Assembly (NCBI RefSeq): GCF_024137025.1
Contig: NZ_JAMYJR010000010.1
Location: forward strand, 62,001-126,000
DNA length: 64,000 nt
Direction of reading: 5' to 3'
DNA from: Paractinoplanes aksuensis
GTDB lineage: Bacteria > Actinomycetota > Actinomycetes > Mycobacteriales > Micromonosporaceae
The position numbers and the translations under genes are program-made. The notes below the pieces were generated by a model that ran no database searches, was not told the DNA's origin, and saw only the letters and a list, made by a program, of their open reading frames with translations. Below are positions 24,919-33,246 of the stretch, one piece after another (within the stretch, counting starts at the first letter, position 1; each line of letters begins with the position of its first letter).

Positions 24919-25085
24919 CGGCGAACTCTACCGAGTGCAGGCACATCGCGTTGCTTGGCCGAATTCAATGCCATCGTCTCGTCGACCGTGCCACCTCTCC
25001 GTTCGCTCCACATGCCGCCGGGAGTGTGGCCAGGCCGGACGGTGGCCGTCCTCGTCGGCGGGGCGCAAGTGGAGACCGGTCTTTG

Positions 25086-25460
25086 TCAGTCCGCGTAGTG
25101 CCGTACGGCCAGGGTGCGGGCGACGGTCGCGCTGAGCAGGCGTACGCCGAGAGTGGAGCCGGGATCGGCGCCGGTGACATCGCGGACGCGGCGCAGCCGG
25201 TAGGAGACCCACGCCAGGGGGTCATTGCTCTTGTCCGGCTGGTTAGCCGGGCTGCCGGACGACGCGCGGACGACACCGCCCCGGACCCGATCGATCGCGA
25301 GCCGTGCGTCATCGAACGGCAACGCGTACCGCTCGGTCAAGACGGCCAGCACGTCGCGCCGTTCCGCCCCTCGTTCGTCCACAGCGCGCAGGTACGAGAC
25401 CAGATCGAGGACCGAAGTTCCCCGGGCAAGCCGCACAGTCAAGTCATCCGTCCACTCCAC
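25086..25460 (-). CDS. Hypothetical protein, ~124 residues
   Basis: The part from GTG 25460 (VEWTDDLTVRLARGTSVLDL) onwards is compact and helical: LVSYLRAVDERGAERRDVLA, RYALPFDDARLAIDRVRGG, then a polar linker and LGVRLLSATVARTLAVRH. The frame is open to 25835, but its upstream part lies opposite another gene and is not protein-like. No clear ribosome binding site was found. Similar small Asp/Arg-rich proteins occur widely in Micromonosporaceae without known function. The 217 bases to the next gene hold nothing I recognise. Confidence 0.5.
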   Translation of the reverse strand: MEWTDDLTVRLARGTSVLDLVSYLRAVDERGAERRDVLAVLTERYALPFDDARLAIDRVRGGVVRASSGSPANQPDKSNDPLAWVSYRLRRVRDVTGADPGSTLGVRLLSATVARTLAVRHYAD

Positions 25461-25677
25461 CGACGAAGGATGATCGCGCCGTCCACCGTTGGCAAGCGGG
25501 CCAGGGCCATGCTCGGATGTCCGCTCATCGAAACAGGCGCGACCCACCGATGATCTGCCAAGACGTTCCCGTCTTCCGCACCGACACGCTCGAAGTCGTC
25601 GTGTCCGACATGTGCGCCCTGTCTGCGGCATAAGTTCGTTGAACTGCTTCTGGAGGTTGTCCCTATAGTGGGTCCTC

Positions 25678-25884
25678 GTGATCGTGGCTGAACTCATGGA
25701 ATGGCTGTCCAGGCAGGACCCGAGATCGCCAGTGCGCATCATGGGGATCAGTAGGTCCGGCGACTCGGTGATGGAGTCGGACGTGAGCCTGGGTACCGGG
25801 CAGGGTCCGTCTGACGACGTCGACGAAGTGGTCATCTCGTGGGTCCATACGCCCCAGGCTGAAGATCTCTACGAGAAGCGGTGA
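25678..25884 (+). CDS. Small hypothetical protein, 68 residues
   Basis: GTG start. The sequence opens MIVAELMEWLSRQDPRSPVR, a pattern (xVxELIxWLxxxDPxxPVxI) found in short proteins of several actinobacterial and phage families with unknown role, then VDEVVISWVHTPQAEDLYEK. The ribosome binding site is weak. Confidence 0.5.
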   Translation: MIVAELMEWLSRQDPRSPVRIMGISRSGDSVMESDVSLGTGQGPSDDVDEVVISWVHTPQAEDLYEKR

Positions 25885-25890
25885 CATCCG

Positions 25891-26454
25891 TTGTTGATCG
25901 GCGGCTTGGTCGGCGGCACTGTGGGTGGTGTGCGGGACGAGACGGTTGATGGCGGGGAACTCGAGCAGTTGCTGCAGGGTGATCAGCACGCGCGTCGGCG
26001 GTGGCTTGATCGGCGGCCGCAGGATGCCAACTGGTGGTTGTATCTGCTTCTGCTGATCGAGGCGGAAGAGGCGCAGCATCCGGAGTGGGCTGAGCTCACG
26101 GTCTGGGTGCTGGCCGAGGCCGGGCGACGTTCTGTTCTGGATCGGGCCGAGATCGCGGAGCGGACGGCGTACTACGTGGCCCGGCTGCGCGAAGCCGGAA
26201 CACCGCCGATGGGCCTGCCCTCGGCCGACGCGGTGGTCCGGGCGTGCCTCGATGCCATTCCCGTGGCCCTCGACGAGGTCGCGCTGCTGAGCGATCGGCG
26301 GGATCTGCGCCGGCTGGAACGCCGGCAGATGCTCGATTCGCGGCGTGCGCGGCTTCTGCTCAACGCGGCCGAACGACACCGGGCACACCTGGTGGACTCG
26401 GAACTGGCCGATCGGCTCGGGGTGTGGCTGGCCGTCAAACCGCGCCTGGTGTGA
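25891..26454 (+). CDS. Hypothetical helical protein
   Basis: The frame runs from TTG 25891, but a more credible start is GTG 25930, giving MRDETVDGGELEQLLQGDQH. The product is helical and Trp/Leu-rich early (ANWWLYLLLLIEAEEAQHPEW), with an Arg-rich later half (RRDLRRLERRQMLDSRRAR). No domain recognised. It follows the 68-residue gene by a few bases, so they may be co-transcribed. Confidence 0.5.
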   Translation: MLIGGLVGGTVGGVRDETVDGGELEQLLQGDQHARRRWLDRRPQDANWWLYLLLLIEAEEAQHPEWAELTVWVLAEAGRRSVLDRAEIAERTAYYVARLREAGTPPMGLPSADAVVRACLDAIPVALDEVALLSDRRDLRRLERRQMLDSRRARLLLNAAERHRAHLVDSELADRLGVWLAVKPRLV

Positions 26455-26500
26455 ACGCGCCACGTAGCCGCGTTGCTGCCGATCGTTACCGTGGTTAGGC

Positions 26501-26959
26501 ATGCCGGGTGAGAAGAGTGTCCGAGTTCCGCCGCGGTGGGTGGAGCGTGTGGCGTGGGCCGTGCATCGGGGGATCCTTCGGGTCAGTGGTGGGCGTCTGG
26601 GGTTGCGGCGGCCGCGGGGCGGCAAGTGGGGCGCGCTGCGGCTGACGACCGTGGGGCGGCGCAGCGGGCAACCGCGCCAGGTGATTCTGGCGTACTTCGA
26701 AGACGGGGCCGACCTCGTCCTGATGTCCATGAACGGGTGGCACGAGGGGCATCCGGCCTGGTGGCTCAATCTGCGGGACGCGCCCGAGGCGACCGTTGAA
26801 CTCGGTCGGGAAAGGCGGGCCGTGCGGGCGCGGGTGGCCGAGGGGGAGGAGCGGGCGCGGCTCTGGGAGCGGTGGCGCACGTTCGACAAAGACCTTGACG
26901 CGTACGCGGCGTTGCGGTCGACCGAAGCGGTGGTCGTGGTGCTGGAGGCCCGGTCCTAG
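26501..26959 (+). CDS. Deazaflavin-dependent (F420) nitroreductase-family protein
   Basis: A 152-residue member of the DUF385/Ddn family. GALRLTTVGRRSGQPRQVIL carries the TxGRKSGxxR phosphate-binding signature for coenzyme F420, and HPAWWLNLRDAPEATVELG the xPxWxxNLxAxPxVxV motif. Related proteins reduce nitro-compounds or quinones with F420H2. A first hydrophobic helix suggests loose membrane association. A strong terminator follows directly. Confidence 0.88.
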   Translation: MPGEKSVRVPPRWVERVAWAVHRGILRVSGGRLGLRRPRGGKWGALRLTTVGRRSGQPRQVILAYFEDGADLVLMSMNGWHEGHPAWWLNLRDAPEATVELGRERRAVRARVAEGEERARLWERWRTFDKDLDAYAALRSTEAVVVVLEARS

Positions 26960-26991
26960 CGGGTGCCGGCGGGAGCCCACGCCGGCACCCG
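26960..26991 (+). terminator. Hairpin after the deazaflavin reductase gene
   Basis: CGGGTGCCGGCG and CGCCGGCACCCG form a 12-base-pair perfect stem with an eight-base loop, starting right after the TAG stop. It also lies beyond the 3' end of the GGDEF gene on the other strand. Confidence 0.75.
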
Positions 26992-27031
26992 GCTCCTGCA
27001 ATCTCCACCGGCAATCGACAAATGTCAATGC

Positions 27032-28256
27032 TTACGGCCGGCGGGCCGAGTGGCAGTGGGGGCAGGGCCCCTCCGAGGAGGCGGCCGCCGGTTCGGGGGT
27101 CTCGAGGCCGGGCTGCCAGGCGTGCCGGCCGTCGCCGCGGCGTTTCATGTCGTACATGGCCAGGTCGGCGCGGTGCAGCAGTTCGTCGGCGTCGACGGTG
27201 CCGGCCTTGCTGACGGCGATACCGATGCTGGCCGAGGCGCTCAGCGGGCGATGGCCGCGCCGATCCGCTGGGCCACGGCGCCGGCCGCGGACTCGTCGCC
27301 GGCCGTGCGCAGCAGCACCGCGAACTCGTCGCCGCCGAGCCGGCCGACCAGGTCGTCCTGGCGTACCGAATGGCGCATCGCCTCGGCCACGGCGACCAGC
27401 AGGCCGTCGCCCGCCCGGTGGCCCAGGGTGTCGTTGATCTGTTTGAAGCCGTTGAGGTCGATGAGCAGCACGGCCACGGTGTCCCCGGTGCGGCTCGCGC
27501 GCTGCAGGGCATGGGCCAGCTCGTCGTGCAGCCGGGACCGGTTGGCCAGGCCGGTCAGACCGTCGGTCTCGGCCGCCTCGGCCGTCTCCGACTGCACCAG
27601 CAGTTGCCTCAGCACCACCAGGCTGGTGAGCCCGATGCTGCCCAGCACCAGCCCGTCCCACGGATAAAAACCCTTTTCCCGTACGGCGGCCAGGGCCAGC
27701 AGGGCATAGCCGACCCGCGCATCAGCACCCGGGCCAGGCCGAACAGCACCATCAGGTCGACCAGCGGGTAGCAGGCGGCCGCGAGGATCAGCCGCCACGA
27801 CCGGTGGTGGCCCTCGAGCGCGGGCCCGATCACGAAGTACCAGAGCAGCATCGAGGCGCCGACGGCCACGATGCCCGCGTCGAGCAGGGTCTTCCAGCGT
27901 TCGCGCTTGGTGGCCCGGTTCACCGGCACGAGCATGAGCGCGGCGAACAGGACGATCGTGACGATCAGGTGCAGGGCGTCACCGAGCTGCGGGAAGGCCT
28001 TGGTGCCGGTGAGCATGAAGATCAGCGTGATGGCCGTCGTCATCGCCAGGGCGGCGGTGAGGGCCCATGAGAAGCGGCGGGCCGGCGCGGCCAGACCGGG
28101 GTGGCGGCTCGCCCGTACGCCATAAGTGACCATGACCAGGTCGAACCAGAGCATGGCCGGGCCCGCGACCTGTTCGGCCGAGGCGAAACCCAACAGGGCC
28201 GCGGCGGCCACGCCGGTCAGGGTCACGGCGTAGATCGCGTACTGCGCCACCAGCAC
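27032..28256 (-). pseudogene. Membrane-bound diguanylate cyclase (GGDEF), two frameshifts
   Basis: Conceptually joined, the gene encodes about seven membrane helices (for example WFDLVMVTYGVRASRH, DALHLIVTIVLFAALMLVPV) and a C-terminal GGDEF domain that makes cyclic di-GMP: DGLTGLANRSRLHDELA, LIDLNGFKQINDTLGHRAGD, active site GRLGGDEFAVLL, and SIGIAVSKAG with ADLAMYDMKRRGDGRH. The frame breaks near 27735, where one missing G restores LDARVGYALLALAA, and near 27240, where one missing C restores IARLSASASIGIAV. All catalytic motifs are intact once corrected. Both are single-base losses, so sequencing error is as likely as a real pseudogene. The C-terminal tail ends with a CPHCH motif. Confidence 0.7.
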
Positions 28257-28338
28257 TCTGGGTTTCCTCTCGGCCCGGCCTCCACTCTGCTGTTCGGCGT
28301 TTCGCCGCAGATATGAAGGCCGGGCCGGGAGGCGGCGG

Positions 28339-29682
28339 TCAGATCCCGCTGCTGATGTCGATCATCTCGTGGCGCGGGACGACCTTGATCCGCTTGCGGC
28401 CGTGCGGGTGGCCCAGGCCGACCTCGTGCTCGTCGAGACGCTTCCAGCCCGACCAGGTGGTGAACGCGAGACCACGGCGGCCCAGGTGACCGAGCACGTC
28501 GGCCGGGTCGCGGTGGATGGCGGCCGGCAGCGAGTCGACGTCGGCCAGCAGGCTGGTGATCGTCTCGTTGGCGTCCTTCTTCGTGTGCCCGATCAGGCCG
28601 ACCGGGCCGCGCTTGATCCAGCCGGTCGCGTACAGGCCGGGGACCTGGTCGCCGTCGAGGTCGAGCACGCGGCCGGCGTCGTGCGGGACGGTGCCGGTGG
28701 CGTGGTCGAACGGCAGGTCGGCGATCGGGCGGCTCAGGTAGCCGATGGCCCGGTAGACGGCCTGCACGTCCCAGTCGGTGAACTCGCCGGTGCCGCGGAC
28801 CGAGCCGTCGCCGGTGAGCTCCTGCGTCTCGGTGCGCAGTCCCTGCGTACTCGTGGAACCGAGAACTTCGACCGGCGCCTGCAGGAAGTGCAGGTGCAGG
28901 CGGCGCGGCCGGTCGCGGGGGTCGCGGGCGCACCAGTTCTGCAGGGTGTCGACGCACATCTTGAGCGAGCGCTTGGCCCGGATGGCGGCCAGGCTGCCCT
29001 CGTCGAACTCCATGCCCTCGGGGTGCACGATCACCTCGACGTTGGGTGACTCGTCGAGCTCGCGCAACTCCATCGGGGTGAACTTGACCTGGCCCGGGCC
29101 GCGCCGCGAGAACAGGTGGACGTCGGTGACCGGGCTGGCCAGCAGGCCGCGGTGCACATTGTCGGGGATCTCGGTCTCGAGCAACTCGTCCGCGGTCTTG
29201 GCCAGGATGCGGGCGACGTCGACGGCGACGTTGCCGGCCCCGATCACGGCCACCTTGGTCGCGGTCAAAGGCCATTCCCGGGGTACGTCGGGATGGCCGT
29301 CGTACCAGGAGACGAAGTCGGCCGCCCCGTAGCTGCCGGGCAGGTCGATCCCGGGGATGTCGAGGTCCCGGTCCTTGTCGGCGCCGGTGGCGAGCACGAT
29401 GGCGTCGTAGAACGGGGCCAGTTCCTCGGGCTTGATATCGACGCCGTAGTCGACGTTCCCGATGAACCGGATCCGCGGGCTCTCCAGCACGTGGTGGAGC
29501 GCGGTGATGATTTCTTTGATCCGCGGGTGGTCCGGCGCGACGCCGTACCGGATCAGGCCGTACGGCGTGGGCAGCCGGTCGAAGATGTCGACGGTGGCGT
29601 CCGGGGCCGCCTTGGTCAGGATGTCGGACGCGTAGATGCCGGCCGGTCCGGCCCCGATGACCGCGACGCGAAGGGCGGTCAC
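28339..29682 (-). CDS. fprA: Ferredoxin/flavodoxin-NADP reductase, FprA-like
   Basis: A ~447-residue two-dinucleotide-fold flavoprotein, related to adrenodoxin reductase and mycobacterial FprA. FAD binding: VAVIGAGPAGIYASDIL; the conserved TPYGLIRYGVAPDHPRIK follows; NADP binding: KVAVIGAGNVAVDVARIL; C-terminal ATGWIKRGPVGLIGHTKKDA is the hallmark family motif. It moves electrons between NADPH and a ferredoxin. I place the start at GTG 29682, which overlaps the nickel SOD stop by four bases (GTGA), because the FAD motif must be near the N terminus; the upstream extension is the SOD gene read in another frame. The two genes are translationally coupled. Confidence 0.9.
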   Translation of the reverse strand: MTALRVAVIGAGPAGIYASDILTKAAPDATVDIFDRLPTPYGLIRYGVAPDHPRIKEIITALHHVLESPRIRFIGNVDYGVDIKPEELAPFYDAIVLATGADKDRDLDIPGIDLPGSYGAADFVSWYDGHPDVPREWPLTATKVAVIGAGNVAVDVARILAKTADELLETEIPDNVHRGLLASPVTDVHLFSRRGPGQVKFTPMELRELDESPNVEVIVHPEGMEFDEGSLAAIRAKRSLKMCVDTLQNWCARDPRDRPRRLHLHFLQAPVEVLGSTSTQGLRTETQELTGDGSVRGTGEFTDWDVQAVYRAIGYLSRPIADLPFDHATGTVPHDAGRVLDLDGDQVPGLYATGWIKRGPVGLIGHTKKDANETITSLLADVDSLPAAIHRDPADVLGHLGRRGLAFTTWSGWKRLDEHEVGLGHPHGRKRIKVVPRHEMIDISSGI

Positions 29683-30080
29683 TTCTTCGTCGCCCAGAAG
29701 ATCGTGGAGATCTCCTCGATCTTGGCGAGCAGGCGGCCGGCGACCTCGGGGTCGGCCGAGCCCTTGGACCCGCCGGCGCCGGCCAGCTTGGTCGCCTCGT
29801 TGAAGAGCGTGTGCAACTCGGGGTACTGCTCGAAGTGCGGGGCCTTGAAGTAGTCGGTCCACAGCACCCACAGGTGGTGCTTGACCAGCTCGGCCCGCTG
29901 CTCCTTGATGATCAGGGCACGCGTACGGAACTCCGGGTCTTCGTTGGCCTGGTATTTCTCGCAGATGGCCTTGACCGACTCAGCCTCGATCCGGGCCTGC
30001 GCGGGGTCGTAGACGCCGCAGGGCAGGTCGCAGTGGGCACTCACCGTGATACGCGGTGTGAAGAGCCGGGGCAGTCGCAT
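29679..30080 (-). CDS. sodN: Nickel superoxide dismutase
   Basis: A 133-residue precursor. HCDLPCGVY at residues 16-24 is the nickel hook: after removal of a 15-residue leader (MRLPRLFTPRITVSA) His1, Cys2 and Cys6 bind Ni. The rest is the four-helix bundle (WVLWTDYFKAPHFEQYPELH is diagnostic). It disproportionates superoxide, probably in the cytoplasm. The usual partner, the SodX/S26-type maturation protease, is not next to it; the gene is instead coupled to an FprA-like reductase. Confidence 0.95.
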   Translation of the reverse strand: MRLPRLFTPRITVSAHCDLPCGVYDPAQARIEAESVKAICEKYQANEDPEFRTRALIIKEQRAELVKHHLWVLWTDYFKAPHFEQYPELHTLFNEATKLAGAGGSKGSADPEVAGRLLAKIEEISTIFWATKK

Positions 30081-30109
30081 CGGGGTCCTCTCTCGTGACT
30101 GGCCCCCAA

Positions 30110-30140
30110 GGCTAAAACCTCAACCTCACTTCAGGTCAAC
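30110..30140 (-). promoter_or_regulatory. Possible sodN promoter
   Basis: On the minus strand TTGACC is followed after 16-17 bases by TTTAGC, about 35 bases before the sodN start. The -10 is weak. No Nur-type palindrome was identified. Confidence 0.35.
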
Positions 30141-30175
30141 GCAAGATCACGAGACTCCTGTCACAGTGGCCCCGC

Positions 30176-30205
30176 GGGTCCGACCGGCCGGGGCCGGCCG
30201 GACCC
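30176..30205 (-). terminator. Hairpin downstream of the large secreted protein
   Basis: GGGTCCG and CGGACCC, with inner CCGGCC and GGCCGG blocks, give a long GC-rich stem just after the stop at 30213. It lies between this gene and sodN. Confidence 0.6.
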
Positions 30206-30212
30206 CCATGGA

Positions 30213-33143
30213 TCAGCTGGTGGCGACGCCGAAGGAGTAGGTCTGCTCCTCCGTCGGGGCGTCCTCGGCCGTGCGGCCGGTGACGGTTAGCGTGTACCGA
30301 ATGGCGTCGGCCGGGGTGAAGGTGACCGCCGCGGCGCCGGAGGGGTCGGCCGGGGCGGTGCCCTGGGCGACCTGGTCGCCGCTGCTCTCCTCGGCGATGC
30401 GGTATTCGAACGCCACGATGCCCGGCCTGCCCCCGCTGAACAGAAACGTTCCGGGCACGCCGGGGCCACCCTGCCAGTCGCCGGCCGGGTAGTCGGGCGA
30501 CTGCACCAGCGGCCGGGTGCCGACCAGGAACCGGTACTCGAGCACCGGCGAGAGCAGGCCGTCGGTGAACTGCCGCTGGACGGACACGACGTTCTCGCCG
30601 GTGCGCTCGGGCGTGTACGGCGCCTCGGTGACGAGCGCCTCCTTGTCCCGGGCGAGCTCGTGGACCGGGCCGTCGTTGACGCGCCACAGGTACTTCACGG
30701 TCGCGTCGTGCAGGCCGGCCCGCAGGCCGGAGAAGCCGACCCGGCCGGGCACACCCACCCCGCCCCGCGGCGTCGAGTCGTCCCACGTGCCGCTGTACTC
30801 CGCACCCTGGTCGTAGGCCGAGATGTTGATGCGGCGGACGTCCGACTCGCCGCCGTCCGCCGCGAGGGCGACGACGCTCAGGGTCGCGTGATCCGCGTAC
30901 TCCGGGGTCCACTCGACCGTCGCCGAGCCGTCGGCCCCGGCGTCGACCGTCACCGGCGACTCCGGGTAGTAGCCCCAGTAGTACTGGTAGCTCGCCACGT
31001 TCGGCGTCGCCGGTTCGAAGGTGAGCACGGACTTTCGCCCGACGACCCCGTCGGCCCCGTACGGCCCGGCGTGGGTGACGAGCGGCGCGTCGGTGATCTT
31101 GATCGTGATGGTGGTGGGCGGGGACAGCGTCCCGTCGGCCCGGACGGCGCGCGCGGTGAACGGGCTGTCCCCGGCGTGGGTCGGGGTGACCTTGACCCGG
31201 CTGTTCTGACCCTCGCTGACCGTCTGCTCGGCCCCGCCGTCGTAGCTGTAGACGAAGCCGGTCACCCCGGCCAGCTCGCTGTTCATGTTCACGGTGACCG
31301 GGCGGCCCACGCCGTCGGTGTTCGGGCAGCAGGAGCCGGCGTCCGACCAGACCGCCGGATGGGTGTCGATCACCCGGAACTGGTCGAACCAGGCGGCCGA
31401 CTCGGTGCCGTCGGCCGTGACCGAGACCGCGGTCATGAAGTGGTACCCCGGGTTCCCGGCCGTCCACTCCAGCGTGGCCGTGCCGTCGGCGGCCGCCTCC
31501 ACCCGCTTGCGATCGCCGTCACCGAAGTCGTACAGGTAGGCGACGACCCCGGTGGTACGCGGCTTGAAGGTGAAGGTGCCCCGGTCGCCCACCACGGGCT
31601 CGGCCGGGAACAGGAACTCGGCCGAGGCGACCGCGGGTGCGTCGTCGACGTAGATCTGCTTCGTGTCCGTCCCGATCATCTTCGTGCCCACGTAGCTGCG
31701 GCTGGTGATTTCCCGGTAGCCACTGCTCGCGAAGACGACCGGGCCCGACCCGTGGCGATCGGTCGCGGGGACCCTGGTCTCCGGCCCGCCGTCGATGCTG
31801 TAGCCGAAGGAGGTGACCCGGCCGACCTGCGAGAAAAGCTTGATGGTGCTCGGCCGGCCGACCCCGGCCACGTCGACCTCGATGCTCGGCGCGGTGTCGC
31901 GGACGTAGAAGTCGTACGTCTGCCACGGCCCGCGGTTGCCGGCCCGGTCGACCGCCCTGACCTGCAACTGGTCGGAGCCCCAGCGGCTCGGCGTCACGGT
32001 GATCCGGGCCCGCCCGCCCGGGCGGTTGGCGTCGACCGAGCCGAAGGACGGGCTCTGTTGCTCGGTGTACTCGAAGCCGACCGTGTCGGTGTCGCCCCGC
32101 GCGTCCAGGATGAACGTGCCGGCCACACCAGGGCCGCCCGTGCCGGGGTACTCGGGCTTGTTGTACTTACGCGGGATGATCGCCGGGGCCGTGGCCGGCG
32201 CGGTGTTGTCGACCGTCAGATAACAGGTGGGGCCCCACTCGCCCTCGTCGTGGTTGTCGCGCGCCTGAGCGCTCCAGGCCAGCACCGTGCCGTCCGCGTG
32301 GGTCCGCAGATCGGTGCTGACGACCGGATCGGCGCCGTCCCGCTGAGCGAACCGGGTGCGCTCCTCGGGCCGGTCGACCGGCCACAGCTCGAACGCCGTG
32401 GTCGGGAGGTAGACCGGGTCTTTGTCGGCGGCGGACGCCGTGAAGTACGTGAGACCACCGGCCGTGGGGTGCCGGTCCGGGGTGCCGCAGGGCCGGTCGG
32501 GGCGTGTCAGCCGCAGATTGCTGACCGTCGGCGCGTAATTGGTCGACATGCTCAGGTTCAGCGGCTCGAACGACCGCGCGGCCTCGGGGTCGGTCTCGGT
32601 GCCGGCCGCGAGGCGCAGGCCGAAGGTGATGGTCTTCTCGTTGCGGGCCAGCGCGGCGGTGACGGCCGCGCCCGCCTCGGCGCCGAGAATCGCGCGCGGA
32701 CAGATCGTGCCCAGCCCGAGATTGCGCCGGGCGACGAGTTCGAGATCCTGGGGCGGCTTGCTCCAGGTCGACTTCGCGGTGACCGGGCCGGTGCGCCACA
32801 CCTCGACCGGCGCGGCCGTGCCGCAGTCGGCGACCCGGGTCTCCCTCGTCCACAGGTCGGCCGCGTGGACGACCTGGCCGCGGAACGGGGTGATGTCGAA
32901 GGTGTAGTAGGCGCGACGCGTGTGGGTCACACCATCGCTGTCGACGGTGGAGCCGACCGGGGCGTCACCCGTGGGCTCGACCGACCGGGTGGTGGGGGCG
33001 GCCGAGTCGGTGAACGTCCAGGTGGTCGGGGCGGGGGCGGAGTAGTTCATCGCTCGGGCGGGCTCGGCCAGGGCGACCGCCGAGGCCGCGGCGAGGGTAA
33101 GGGTGACGGCGCAGCGCAGAGCGCGGCTCAAGGAATTGTGCAC
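30213..33143 (-). CDS. Large secreted protein with DNRLRE-like domain and Ig/PKD-type repeats
   Basis: About 976 residues, secreted. GTG 33143 follows GGGAG at suitable distance; the signal peptide runs through ALRCAVTLTLAAASAVALAEP to ARA. Residues about 35-210 resemble a DNRLRE-type beta domain (RRAYYTFDITPFRGQVVHAA). The rest is a chain of about seven Ig- or PKD-like beta domains; several contain the repeated phrase VGRPSTI/GVGVPGRVGFSG/GGPGVPGTFLFSG and end with a Val/Thr-rich strand such as YTFD or SFG. No catalytic residues and no sortase motif were seen, so a structural or adhesive role in the envelope is inferred. It lies downstream of the VWA and LPXTG genes on the same strand. Confidence 0.8.
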   Translation of the reverse strand: MHNSLSRALRCAVTLTLAAASAVALAEPARAMNYSAPAPTTWTFTDSAAPTTRSVEPTGDAPVGSTVDSDGVTHTRRAYYTFDITPFRGQVVHAADLWTRETRVADCGTAAPVEVWRTGPVTAKSTWSKPPQDLELVARRNLGLGTICPRAILGAEAGAAVTAALARNEKTITFGLRLAAGTETDPEAARSFEPLNLSMSTNYAPTVSNLRLTRPDRPCGTPDRHPTAGGLTYFTASAADKDPVYLPTTAFELWPVDRPEERTRFAQRDGADPVVSTDLRTHADGTVLAWSAQARDNHDEGEWGPTCYLTVDNTAPATAPAIIPRKYNKPEYPGTGGPGVAGTFILDARGDTDTVGFEYTEQQSPSFGSVDANRPGGRARITVTPSRWGSDQLQVRAVDRAGNRGPWQTYDFYVRDTAPSIEVDVAGVGRPSTIKLFSQVGRVTSFGYSIDGGPETRVPATDRHGSGPVVFASSGYREITSRSYVGTKMIGTDTKQIYVDDAPAVASAEFLFPAEPVVGDRGTFTFKPRTTGVVAYLYDFGDGDRKRVEAAADGTATLEWTAGNPGYHFMTAVSVTADGTESAAWFDQFRVIDTHPAVWSDAGSCCPNTDGVGRPVTVNMNSELAGVTGFVYSYDGGAEQTVSEGQNSRVKVTPTHAGDSPFTARAVRADGTLSPPTTITIKITDAPLVTHAGPYGADGVVGRKSVLTFEPATPNVASYQYYWGYYPESPVTVDAGADGSATVEWTPEYADHATLSVVALAADGGESDVRRINISAYDQGAEYSGTWDDSTPRGGVGVPGRVGFSGLRAGLHDATVKYLWRVNDGPVHELARDKEALVTEAPYTPERTGENVVSVQRQFTDGLLSPVLEYRFLVGTRPLVQSPDYPAGDWQGGPGVPGTFLFSGGRPGIVAFEYRIAEESSGDQVAQGTAPADPSGAAAVTFTPADAIRYTLTVTGRTAEDAPTEEQTYSFGVATS

Positions 33144-33246
33144 AGTGGTTCTCCCGTTTCTCGCCGGCGGTCCGCCAGGCGAGCGACGGGATGTTAACAC
33201 CATCGATATCTGATCGGCGTCCCGATTCCGTTGCGGGACAACGGCA

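Noticed and set aside
30660..33197. An 845-codon plus-strand frame opposite the large secreted protein
   Set aside because: Arg/Gly/Val-rich composition without domains; the minus strand has a signal peptide, ribosome binding site and ordered beta domains.
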